Positions 24,690 through 35,232 of a stretch of DNA of 64,000 nt are shown here, in pieces (within the stretch, counting starts at the first letter, position 1; each line of letters starts with the position of its first letter). The DNA comes from Schistosoma haematobium (Eukaryota; Platyhelminthes; Trematoda; Strigeidida; Schistosomatidae), in assembly GCF_000699445.3 (NCBI RefSeq), contig NC_067200.1:11989256-12053255 (forward strand). Reading direction: 5' to 3'. The notes beneath the pieces are model-generated. The model worked only from the letters and a program-made list of their open reading frames with translations, was not told where the DNA came from and searched no databases. A program made the position numbers and the translations under genes.

Positions 24690-25204
24690 TGTTATATCCC
24701 GATAAGCAGAATGAATGGTAACTTTTGGGATCCATTTATGGACCAGTGCTATGAGTATATTTTTATCGTATAATTGTTATGTAACTAAACTGTTCATATT
24801 TATGTCGCTCTTATTATAAGCTTTAATTTGACCCATAGACTATTACTATACGATTTACCATTCTTGAGTTATGGCCTGTCTATTAATTACTATCTCCCTC
24901 ATTCACAGCCACATCTGGCTAATTCTTGTACAAATGTTGTTTCCTATTTTATGGTACGATGTGGCCTGTTTGATTGGTATATCAACCCCGTATGTTTGAG
25001 ATAAATGATTCATATTGCAGAGGCTGACATCGATGTTCGGGACTTAACTGGCTGGGCTAGACAGGAAGCGAGACCAATCAGGACTCTAGGCTGTTCGCAC
25101 CTGTTTTATGCGTCACTGGTTCGATCGATAATTCGCTGCTCTCTGATTGGCGGTATCGTTGCGTTATCCAATATACAGGACACACAGGTTCACAACCTAT
25201 AACA
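24690..25204 (+). mobile_element. Solo LTR, copy 2, with CTTTC target duplication
   Basis: 515 bp starting TGTTATATCCCGAT and ending CCTATAACA, flanked by CTTTC at 24685-24689 and 25205-25209. Perfect 5-bp duplication plus TG/CA ends argue for a solo LTR left by recombination. Related to 8233-8736. Confidence 0.85.
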
Positions 25205-25714
25205 CTTTCATATTGTTAATCTTTATTATTATCATTCTATACTAACTAGCGATCAGTTTGGTGAGAGCTTTTGTTATAACCGAGTAAACATTGATTTGAA
25301 TATTTTAAAAATGTTGTGTAACACCACGAATTAGGCAATTTCTTCGAATATGACAATGGTATAGTAAGCATTCTTTGTTTTTTACCCATCTATCTCTCTC
25401 CTTCTTTTATTTTCAATTACAACTTAGTACTGTTAATTAGTAGTAATTGTAATTTAATCACTTTGGATTCACTTCCAAACGTTGATTTGTCTGCTTAAGG
25501 ACTTTTTATAATAGTCAGGGAGTATTACTAGCGCTAATATGAAAATTATGGATTGGAGATGTATACACAAACATATACTTGAATACTATGTTACATTTAA
25601 TGAACATGGAAATTAAATCACCATATTATTAAATTAATCACAACTGATGAATTCAGTTATCTATGATCATTATGAAGGCTATTGACGATAAATAATAAAT
25701 TTCATTGAAATCAT

Positions 25715-26205
25715 GAACTGGTCCAATTTAGATCACCATTGAAAACCTGGGAGCACTCTACGGCCGTTTCGTCCTATTATGGGGCTCTTCAGCAGTGTGC
25801 ATCCAAAACCCCGCACGTAAGAATCAAACCCAATTACCGTATATTCACTAATGATCAGCTTCTAGAGAAACTGTCTAAATCTGTAGTGAGAAGTCGTGAT
25901 TTATGGAGTTAATCCGTGTCGGACGTGATGTGGTTACTCACCGAAAACATTTGAAGATAGCTATCAAATTTCGTGGTTTAATTGGAGTCAAAAATTAACG
26001 CCGCCAAATCCTGACCTAGTGGTTTAAACGTTACGTGTTCTCACGAGAGACCGTATGTCTTGAGTTTAATTTCTATATGCGGGGTTGCGGATACACACTG
26101 CTGAGCGGCCCCATACTAGAAAGAAATGCCCTTCAGGTGCTTTCAGGCTTTCAACGGTTGTCTAACTCGGATAGATCCATGATTTCAATGAAATCCAACG
26201 AACTC
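25715..26205. mobile_element. Family B SINE inverted pair
   Basis: 25715-25850 is a truncated minus copy (hammerhead 25752-25800 with intact CTGAAGA and GAAA, triplet GTA). 25870-26205 is a degenerate plus copy. The two meet near the tRNA-like head. Confidence 0.65.
25752..25800 (-). ncRNA. Family B hammerhead, core boxes intact
   Basis: Minus strand: CTGAAGA GCCCCATAATAGGAC GAAA CGGCCGTA. Stem III is perfect, while stems I and II each have one mismatch. Cleavage would follow GTA. Confidence 0.5.
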
Positions 26206-26342
26206 CGCAACCCCTTACTGTCAATAAATAAAGTTTATCTAAGTGTTAGCTTCAAGTTGAAATATCACCATGACAAGTGTAGTTCAATGTACCATAACAT
26301 TATTAATGGAATCCAGACTTATATTCTATTGGTAAATATGCA

Positions 26343-26885
26343 TGTCACTGGTTGAAATTATGAGTCGATTGAAGCTAGACCACCATGGGAGACCTGGAAG
26401 CACTGGACCGCCATTTACGTCCTAGTATGGGACTCCTCAGCAGTGCGCATCCATGATTTCGCACCCCGGGAGACTTGAACCCAGGACCCACCAGCCTCGC
26501 GCCAGGCGCCTAACCAACTAGACCACTGAGCCGGCATCCAACTGTGTTAATGTCTAACTTCAACCAATCCACGAAGTTGCGCCACAGTACACCATTGTCT
26601 TCAATGAGCTGATATCTCACAACAGACCTGGTTGGTTGAAGTTAGACACTAACACCATTGGATGCCGGCTCAGTGGTCTAGTTGGTAAAGCGCTTGGCGC
26701 GAGACTGACAGGTCCTGGGCTCGAATCTCGCGGGGTGCGAGATCGTGGATGCGTGCTGCTGAGAAGTCCCATACTAGGACGAGGCGGCCGTCCAGTGCTT
26801 CCAGGTTTTCCATGATGGTCTAGCTTCAGTTGACTCATGATTTCAACCAGTGAAATTTCTAAAAATCTCCACAAAACCTCTTCTG
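26343..26885. mobile_element. Family B SINE head-to-head dimer, both halves near full length
   Basis: 26343-26635 (minus) and 26636-26885 (plus) face each other. Each has A-box (GGCTCAGTGGTCTAGTTGG), B-box (GGGCTCGAATCTC in the plus copy), hammerhead region and tail. Both ribozymes have core changes (GTAAAT; CTGAGAA with GAGG). The pair makes a palindrome of over 400 bp. Confidence 0.75.
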
Positions 26886-27129
26886 ATAAATATGAATGTG
26901 TTTTCAAAAATGGTTTACAACACAAACAATGACTAACTAAATAACCATCGAATAGATATTTCTCCCCAACATGGAACTCTATCACCATGCATTCGTGCCA
27001 TATATGAAGTATTAGGGTACTGATGTTATCAATCAGAATTGAACCCGATTCATACAGCCTCATAGTCTGAGACGTTACCATTGACCTATTTGGGTCGTGA
27101 CTGAGTTTAAGATATTTACAATCCATTGA

Positions 27130-28081
27130 CCGTCATATTTCATGACTCTATCATAGTATACATTAATGGGTTGTGTTTTTTCAAAAACTCTTTCACCCTA
27201 GTTTGGAAATCACCAACTGTACACATCCAAAACTCAACACAGGAGCCCAGGCAGTTATCACTGATGACATTTAGTAGTGGTTATATTTTACTCCATATTA
27301 TTTGAAAATGTTAATGTTGATCATTTGATTCCGCTTCAGTAGTCTAAATATCATGTACCCACCATGAGATTTGTAAATTCTCGGTTTAGCCCCTTAAGAC
27401 ATAGGATTTGACTCGATTGTGTCATGCCTTACATCAGCACGGCAAGAAAAGATTGGAAGACAGGGTATTAAATTAATTTTAACAGCAGTGAGACAGTTCA
27501 AAAGAAATAAATTAAAGTGAAGAATGGAAATTTGATAATGCCATAAAAACTAATCATCAAAAGGAATAATGAGAGCGAATGCAGCTGCTTTACTATGACC
27601 AATTTTAAGTCTCCAACTATGGATTACGACTATTGAACATATTCTTAACAAGATTCCTGTCTCTAACGAGATCCATCAGATTAGTGATTGTTAACTTCGT
27701 AGATTCATTCTATATATTAATTTCTTGGCTTCTAGCTTTTTTAAAACCCAATTGTACACCGGGCTGTGCAACAAATCTAGGTAGACGGTGGTTACATATA
27801 CATAATACAAGTACTCACCACCTCATCTGACGAGTTTTTATAGATTTGTGTACACTCATATATTGAAAGAAATGACTTTATGAATCGTAACAGCTTATCG
27901 ATGCCTTTGACATTCGGTCACTGGAAAACAGTCTACTAAATGATATATATTGATGACATATCTACTGGTTAAACTACGAGTTGGCATATTTAATGGTTTG
28001 GTATATACTGAATGGTCGTCATAGAACTCTTTCAACTCTCCTGAGATATGTATTGCGACAATTATTAGAAGACATGTCAAT

Positions 28082-28136
<55 letters not shown>

Positions 28137-28540
28137 TTCTATTTACGGCTTGAATATGTTCTCTGTCATATATTGGTCATTCTTATGACAGGAAGAGTCA
28201 GTGTAGACGATGATGTAACTTCCACGTAAGATCTTATAGATTAGGTAGTCACATCACGTCAATTCAATTTCAGGATTAGATCAATTATTAGAACAGTACT
28301 AATAACGACGTAGACCTCAGTGATACAAATTCATTTCATTTTGAAAACATTTACCTTTTCTACTTTACATAAGTTGATGATATCTATATGACTCATTCTA
28401 GATGAATATTACAGACGAAATATGGTCAGTGCAATAATTCAGTATCAAATAAGTTATTTTAATATAATAATTACAGATCCACATTTTAATATAATTGAGA
28501 TAGATTGATTATTAGATAGTTTAATTGTAGAATTTTGATT
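27130..28540. other. Gene-free stretch
   Basis: A tRNA-like SINE remnant lies just before it (26985-27110, minus). Otherwise only the TA array at 28083 and chance frames. Confidence 0.5.
28083..28134. repeat. (TA)n microsatellite
   Basis: About 26 TA units. Confidence 0.95.
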
Positions 28541-28542
28541 GC

Positions 28543-29148
28543 CTCCAAATGCCCTGATACGGCCGACAGTGCGGAGAGTCCGCTCGCTCTCTCGAGATGC
28601 TCCAACACGGCCACGCGTATATAGCCTCTGCCAGGGGAATCCTACTCACTTCCTTATCGTGGCTCATGTGTTGTTTACGAAATTGAGAAAATGAAAAGCG
28701 AATGTCTGATGCTATAACCGGGTTGGTGGACATCGAGAGTCCACCTAGGGGAGTTGAAAAACCCTTATTCCAAACCAATGGTGCACACTGGGCTCCAGTA
28801 CCCTGAAGGAACGAATGGCGTATGAACCAATCGTTAGTCACCGGCTACCATGAGACTGTAACTCCTTACGTTGCTCCATTGCCTTGTGGGTCAGACTTTT
28901 AGATCGAATGCTCTGTGTGTGGCCCATAAGTAAACCACCTGGTTCGGTTTGGGCACCCGGGCAGTATCACAGCCCTCACACAAATCCAATGCGATTTGTG
29001 TGGCGCATATGTAACTGGTGTTCTCTTGTGCCAGTATTTATGTGTTCAAAAAAAAAGAATTTTGATTGTCATTCTAGATAACATGATCAATGCTTAACTT
29101 ATGTGAATAGTCTATAAAGTAAGTACTAATTCATATTATCCTAAATGA
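28543..29148 (+). repeat. Unnamed repeat family, copy 1; left arm of an inverted structure
   Basis: Repeat body with a GCCCTGATACGGCCGACAG start and a GTTCGGTTTGGGCACCCGGG segment, ending near GTGTTCAAAAAA. The inner about 300 bp, including DNA beyond the repeat end, is almost identical to the inverted copy at 30087-30648, while the outer part is nearer 85 percent. The A-rich end suggests retroposition. No protein domain is evident. Confidence 0.75.
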
Positions 29149-29506
29149 CAATGAATTCCTTACATTCACGTCATCGAACTCAACAACATTTAAACTATCC
29201 AACTGAGCTACAAATTTTCTATATGATTTCACTGATCAATATATCGACTAGTTGTTATTTTTCTGTGCAGTTTTTATTTGTTTAAACTGAACAGTTTGAT
29301 CAATAAATATAGTGATTGCCATTTTGAACAACATCACATGTACCGCAAATTTCAAATAGAAATAAACATCATTGGAATTTCTTTACATGTGATAAAACAA
29401 ATTGTTTTGTGAATCATGAAAAATTTCATCAGGTGTTAGTAACAATTATTTTTTTTTCATTATATGAATATTGATTTTAGTGGAGTTTTGTTCTCTCAGC
29501 TGGATG

Positions 29507-29558
29507 GTTTGGTCGTGGAGCTTTCATCGTTCTTCTGAACGACATCATCAGCACAAAA
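29507..29558 (-). ncRNA. Hammerhead ribozyme motif, inverted PLE copy
   Basis: Same core as 29760-29811 but on the minus strand: CTGATGA, the perfect TCGTTC/GAACGA stem II, GAAA, and a GTG/CAC inner stem I. The surrounding PLE piece (29470-29590) is an inverted partial copy of the next one. Confidence 0.7.
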
Positions 29559-29591
29559 TTCAGATAGAAGTAAAGTGTTCGAATTTGATTT

Positions 29592-29870
29592 TTGTTCCTA
29601 CATTTATGCATGTGCATGCACAAACCAATGGGAGACAACCAAAGCAAAGAAGTAAACAATGATAAATTTAAGGTCAATAAGAACCAATCACCATTGAGGT
29701 GCACAGAACAAGCTGTGAAATACATATGGAAAAATTCGAACACTTCACTTCTATTTGAAGTTTGTGCTGATGATGTCGTTCAGAAGAACGATGAAAGCTC
29801 CACGACCAAACCATCCAGCTCAGAGAACAAAACTCCACCAAAATCATCCACCTGAGCTACAAATCTTCTC
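29592..29870 (+). mobile_element. Penelope-like element 3'-terminal fragment
   Basis: An 87-codon frame whose last about 60 residues match the C-terminus of the copy at 19537-20166 (CTEQAVKYIWKNSNTSLLFE, PSSSENKTPPKSST), followed by the same end sequence (CACCTGAGCTACAAATCTTC) to about 29870. An inverted partial copy lies at 29470-29590. Too short to encode any enzyme domain. Confidence 0.75.
29760..29811 (+). ncRNA. Hammerhead ribozyme motif, PLE copy with intact stems
   Basis: GTTTGTG CTGATGA ... GAAA ... CACGACCAAAC: the conserved core, a 6-bp stem II with AGAA loop, and a two-part stem I (GTG/CAC and GTTT/AAAC around an internal GACC). It overlaps the reading frame 29592-29855, which encodes DDVVQKNDESSTTKPSSS. 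Confidence 0.72.
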
Positions 29871-30086
29871 CACCATCTCATATTGATTTTAATTGTATTC
29901 ATCCCATGACTTAATATTTAGTTATGATTTTGTAATTGATTATGATTTCTTCTAGTTGGTTGGTCAATATTAGTGCGTATTATTAATTACTTACGGGGGT
30001 TTTGTGGGGAGGGAGGGTGGTAAGTTTTTTTTTTAAAATATTTGCTGGTATTTTCTAATATTGTCTCTGTTTATGATTTGTGAACA

Positions 30087-30648
30087 TTTCATTTAGGATA
30101 ATATGAATTAGTACTTACTTTATAGACTATTCACATAAGTTAAGCATTGATCATGTTATCTAGAATGACAATCAAAATTCTTTTTTTTTGAACACATAAA
30201 TACTGGCACAAGAGAACACCAGTTACATATGCGCCACACAAATCGCATTGGATTTGTGTGAGGGCTGTGATACTGCCCGGGTGCCCAAACCGAACCAGGT
30301 GGTTTACTTAGGGGCCACACACAGAGCATTCGATCTAAAGGTCTGACCCACAAAGCAATGGAGCAACGTAAGGAGTTACAGTCTCATGGTAGCCGGTGAC
30401 TAACGATTGGTTCATACGCTATTTGTTCCTTTAGGATACTGGAGCCTGTGTACACCATTGGTTTGGAATCCGGTTAAAGCGCCGGACATTCGCTTTCCGT
30501 CCTCTCATTTTCTTAAACAACATCCACGCCACGAGAAGGCAGTGAGTAGAAATCCCATGGCAGAGGTTATATACGCGTGACCATGTGAGAGCATTTCGAG
30601 AGGGTGAGCGGACTCTCCGCACTGTCGGCCGTACCAGGGCATTTGGGG
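30087..30648 (-). repeat. Unnamed repeat family, copy 2; right arm of the inverted structure
   Basis: Inverted partner of 28543-29148, with a deletion of roughly 45 bp relative to it. The loop between the arms (about 940 bp) contains the inverted PLE fragments. Confidence 0.75.
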
Positions 30649-31029
30649 GCCATTTACATAGACAAAGGTGAATAATATAACCATTTTGTACTGTATTATG
30701 TTTTTCGTGGTTAAATCGGATCATTTTATAGAATATATTTGATTTATTTTGTTGTTTCATCTTTCAGTTTGAATAAAATCGATTAGAGTGCTTTTGTTGG
30801 AAAGTATACTACAGTATGTACTCATTTGTTTCTGTCAGATTTGCAACCAAATGATCTTACAATTCATAGAATTATTTCTGTTATAGCTAGGAATTTGATC
30901 TACACCTTATTGTGTTTTGATATATCTGAGTCTCTATTTTCTCTAAGTTTATTTTAGGGATCAACTCATTTAAAAAATTGGTAGTTTGTTGTATGGATTC
31001 ATAATTTACTTAACAAATATTTATACATA

Positions 31030-31165
31030 TAGAATGGTGTCTTAGTAACTTAGTGATTTAGTTCTCTCCAAGAGATCAAAGGTTATCAGAATACACTTCT
31101 CAGAAGTGCTCATACTAGGACCAAACAACTGTCCAATGTATTCATAGGGTCTCAATAGCTATTTG
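31030..31165 (+). mobile_element. Family B SINE, degenerate, plus strand
   Basis: AACTTAGTGATTTAGTTC then ACTTCTCAGAAGTGCTCATA then CTAGGACCAAACAACTGTCC follow the family B order of head, CTGA box, stem II and GAAA box with many changes. Confidence 0.45.
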
Positions 31166-31209
31166 ACCAAAATTAGTAATGTAAACTGTGAATATCATTC
31201 ACTTGGTGT

Positions 31210-31412
31210 TGTTTTATTTGTATCATCTCGTTAATGTTTAGAATTGTAATTGATCAATCTCTTGTTGACATGAGCATCCTGTGTAAATAACCTCGATATA
31301 GTCTTAAGTCACAAGCGTTTTAAGCAAAGATGGATAGTAGCTAGCAGTGGAATCCAGTTTGACGCGCGTTTCGTCCTAGTTGGAACTCGTCAGCTGGATA
31401 TACCTGCAACTC
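31210..31412 (-). mobile_element. Sm-alpha-like SINE, 5'-truncated, minus strand
   Basis: Hammerhead at 31354-31397 and the 3' body (CTTGTGACTTAAGAC to GATTGATC on the minus strand). Confidence 0.65.
31354..31397 (-). ncRNA. Sm-alpha hammerhead ribozyme, core intact, stem I interrupted
   Basis: Minus strand: CCAG CTGACGA GTTCCAACTAGGAC GAAA CGCGCGTC AAA CTGG. Core and stem II are intact (one G-U), but AAA sits between the GTC site and the stem I partner CTGG. Confidence 0.6.
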
Positions 31413-31861
31413 GTCGTTAGATTACTGTCTAGGGACTGATAACACATGAATATGATAGAGACACTTCTTTTTATGATAAGTAAAAGATTGACAGTTTTAA
31501 CGTCAAAACATTATGCTACAAAGATATCTAAATACTAATCCATGTTATACTAATGTAATTCTTCTTTATTTCTATATATATAAGAAATATTAAGTTACTA
31601 TTATGTATATACATGTTGTATGCGTCACGTTTACTCTGATATTAATACAAATATTTTAATATTATAGAATCATATGATGATAAACAATAAACGTTGTATA
31701 TTGAATGCCAAATTATTTATCAATATGAATCTAAACTAATCTATTTATCAGTAGATAATAATCAACATTTTTTGATAAGTAAAATGTCATATATATTGCT
31801 TGTTTATTTGTTTCTAAGAAAATAATAATAATTAGTATGCAGTATATAATGCTGTTCAACT

Positions 31862-32365
31862 TCACTCATAAATACCCTAGTACGACCGAGGATGGGGATA
31901 GTCATCTGTCCCACTCAAAATGCTCTCACATCCCCACACATATAAACCACTGCCACGGAACTCCTACTCATTTCCTTCTCGTGGCGAGAGTGTTATCACG
32001 AAATTGAGAGGACGAAAAGCGAATTTCTGGCGCTTTAACCGGATTGGTGGATATGCAGGATCCATTTAGGGGAGTTGGTAAACCCTGATTCCAAATCAAT
32101 GGTGCATATGAGCTCCAGGATCCTGAAGAAGCAAAGGGTGTATGAATCAATTATTAGTTACCGGCTATCAAGGGACTGGATTTCCTAAAGTTGCTTCATT
32201 GCCTTGGAGATTAGACCTCTGAATTAAATACTTGAGGAGTCGCCGCCTAAGAGAACCCAGCTGTTTCGGTTTGGGCACCCAGGCAGTATCATGCACAAAT
32301 TGAGTGACTTGTATGGCGCGTGTGTATTCAGCATCCATTTGTACTAATATTTATGTGTTCAAATA
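31862..32365 (+). repeat. Unnamed repeat family, copy 3
   Basis: Same family as 28543-29148 (CCTAGTACGACCGAGGATGG start, GTTTCGGTTTGGGCACCCAG), ending GTGTTCAAATAAATG. The AAATAAAT-type tail is compatible with a non-LTR 3' end. Confidence 0.65.
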
Positions 32366-32683
32366 AATGAATTATAAATTCTTTTATATCTATCGATTAA
32401 AACACTTTAAAACATTTTCAAATTTCATAATAAATATATTTTTTGTTGTATTCTAATAAGTAGAAAAGTTGTATTTCTGATGTTTCGTGACTTAATGTGA
32501 ACTACTTCTTCAGAATAAATTTGGCTAGATATTTACATCAGAAATATACTTGTGATTAACTTACTATCCAATGCTCAATTGATTTGAAAATCTATCAAAT
32601 TCAATCATGGCAATGATACCAATTTTCAAATATGGTTAAATTAATTTATGCCATGAATCAATATTATTTGAGAAAGTTAGTCT

Positions 32684-32964
32684 CTACCTCCCTCATTCAC
32701 AGCCACATCTGACTAATTCTTGTACAAACGTTTTTCCATATTTTATTGGTACGTTGTGGTCTGTTTGATTGGTATATAAACTCAGAATCTTTGTAATATA
32801 ACGATGCATATCTCAGAGGCTGAGACTTGCGTTCTGGACTAAACTAGCTGGGCTGAACAGGGAAGCGGGACCAATCACGACTCTAGGGCTGCTCAAACGT
32901 ATTTTACCCGTCCTTGATCCGATCGATAAGTCACTGTCCTCTAATCTGCAGTCACACTTATAAC
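32684..32964 (+). mobile_element. Partial LTR of the same family, copy 3
   Basis: Matches the last about 280 bp of the solo LTRs (CCTCCCTCATTCACAGCCAC to CTTATAACA) and contains GGTATATAAAC, a plausible TATA box. The 5' half is missing. Confidence 0.7.
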
Positions 32965-33639
32965 ATAAACTTTCATAATTACTAGATGATGTCTTACATG
33001 TCAGATATTGAGATCTTTGAAGTGAATACATTTTATGTAAACTTTAATATCAGAATATTTAAAAAGAAAAATGTATTCAATTTCAAAGAAAGTTTTATGA
33101 ATGTACATTTTGAATGAAAAAGACTATTCTCACTTACTGTTAAGATTTTCTGTTAATCCAACATTTAATATGATTGATTGAGATGACCTGTTCTTACTTA
33201 AACTGTTTTGAGTCTATTTTAGAAAAAACAAAACAATATGAAACAATTAAAATGACGAAATCATATTTCAATTTTTGGGATCATGAGTCAAGTGAAGCAG
33301 TTGTTTTGTCCACCTACAAAGTTAAATGATGTGTTGATTGTTTGATAATAAAGCCATCTTTACAATTCTGTTTTGCCCGTTTAGACTTTAGCTCGTCATG
33401 CATTGTGAGTTAACATATTAACTTGACTGAATAGGAAGCTTCGGAAAACAAAATTTATAAACCTTATTAGGTTCAATATTTGATCCAACAGTTTTAAATA
33501 AGACAGAACAACGAAAGTTTAATTATTTATGATAGAATGAAACTAGATATATCTGGCTCATTCATGATCGTCTGAAGAGTAAATTGAATTTTCATGGCTT
33601 TCCCTGAAAAGTTTGATTATCATATATATATATACTCCT

Positions 33640-33950
33640 AGGGGAGTCAGAAAACCCTGATTTCAAATCAATGGTGCCCATCGGCTCCAAATGGCATATG
33701 AATCAATCTTTGGTCACCGGCTACCATAGGACTGCATCTCCTGACGTTACTCTACTGCCTTGTAGATCAAACCTTTAGGTCGAAGGTTGTGAGTGTGCGC
33801 TCCTAAGAAAACCACCTGCTTCGGTCTGGGCACCTGGGCAGTATCACAGCCCACATACACAAATCAAGTGACTTGTGTGGCGCATATGTATTCGATGCCC
33901 CTTTGTACCAATATTTATTTATTCAAATAAATAAATAAAGAGGTCACAAA
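33640..33950 (+). repeat. Unnamed repeat family, copy 4, 5'-truncated, AAATAAAT tail
   Basis: Aligns with the second half of copy 3 from CTAGGGGAGT onward and ends TTCAAATAAATAAATAAA. 5' truncation plus a simple-repeat tail fits LINE-driven insertion. Confidence 0.65.
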
Positions 33951-34134
33951 AAGTATTGGAAATTCATGCATGATTCGTGTATAATGTTTATATTCAAATT
34001 ATATACAAATCATTTGATTACAAAACATTCACATCAGGTAATTAATGAAATTATTCAATATGTTCAATAGATACTAACAAAGATGATCTATTTCAATAAA
34101 TAATATAATCAAACAAAATATAATTATAATAGTT

Positions 34135-34330
34135 GAGATTATAAATCAATTGAAGCTAGATCACCATGGAAAATCTGAAAGCATTGAATGATCAATTCGT
34201 CCTATATTCTGAGACTCTTCAGCAGTGCTCATCCACAATCTTATTTCATGAGATTAGAACCCAGAATCTATCAGTCTCACGCGTGAACTTTTAATCTCTA
34301 AAACATTTAGTCTATCAGCATTCAACAGTA
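34135..34330 (-). mobile_element. Family B SINE, degenerate, next to the Asn-rich gene
   Basis: Minus strand: tail, hammerhead relic (CTGAAGAGTCTCAGAAT...GGACGAATT) and B-box-like GGGTTCTAATCTC. It lies just beyond exon 3 of the gene at 34367-34969, presumably in its third intron. Confidence 0.6.
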
Positions 34331-34366
34331 CTAATCTATATTAATCAAAATTCATGAAATACTTAC

Positions 34367-34969
34367 AATTTTTCAAGTTCTTTATTTAATTCTTCTACTG
34401 TATAATTTGGATTAATGATTATTGGATTTGATAAGATAGAATTAATTTGTTGTATAGTTTGTTTATATTCTTGATAATCATTCATATTATCATTATTATG
34501 ATCATGATATAAATCTCTTTAAAACAAAATGATTATTTTTTATTGATCATATTAACTTACTCATAATTAGGGAGACTTTTAATTAATTTTAATGATGTCA
34601 TAAGTTGATCATTAATTTGTTGATGATTATCTAATACATCTAAATGATCATCTTTATCATTAGATAATTGATTATCATTATATTGATTTATAGGTTTTTC
34701 ATTTGATGATTGCCTATTATGTAATCTATTGATTAATGCTATAATATAATAAAATAATAATAATAATAATCATTCATTGTTACTATGCTATAAATGAACT
34801 TACATTTTCGTGTTGTTTTTATTTTATTTTTTTTATTTTTTTGTAATTCATTATTATTTATTGAATAATTAAATTGATGTTTTGAATGAATGATTTGTTC
34901 ATTGGGTTCCTTTTTTGATTGATTGAGTTTACTTTTAAATTTGATAATTGATTTAATTATAGAATGCAT
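34367..34969 (-). CDS. Asn/Lys-rich protein of unknown function, first three exons (partial gene)
   Basis: Three exons join perfectly in phase on the minus strand. Exon 1, 34804-34969, starts ATG (MHSIIKSIIKFKSKL...) and ends at donor GTAAGT. Exon 2, 34561-34738, acceptor TTATAG and donor GTAAGT, reads LINRLHNRQSSNEKP... to KLIKSLPNYE. Exon 3, 34367-34516, acceptor TTTAAAG and donor GTAAGT, reads DLYHDHNNDNMNDYQEYK... to YTVEELNKELEKL. Introns are only 65 and 44 nt, which is typical of the 5' part of schistosome genes. The roughly 164 residues seen are Asn/Lys/Gln-rich with a probably helical second half. I do not recognise a family. Exon 3 carries two bases into a next exon that I could not find to the left, where a SINE (34135-34330) and other repeats lie. 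A cytoplasmic coiled-coil-type protein is a guess. Confidence 0.6.
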
Positions 34970-35232
34970 ATGAAAATATTTTAAACAATGAAAAAAATAA
35001 ATAAATGAATAAACAATATGAAAATTTGCTTAGTTACTAATACGTTTATATCACTAACAACAACAAGAATAAAAAATTTCATTTCAATTGTTAAATGTTA
35101 TAACATAAAGCCTGGTTAGTGATCATGTGATTTATTTACCAATCAAAATACGACTTATTCAATTTGAATACTGTGTTAAACCAATGATGTTCGATGTGTA
35201 TGAGTAGTAGATGAGTAATAGATGTGTACTAC

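Noticed and set aside
28884..29081. Two identical-looking 65-codon frames (also 30156-30353, minus) as a conserved protein
   Set aside because: They are copies of the same inverted repeat, with no start context and frames that are not kept in the third and fourth family members.
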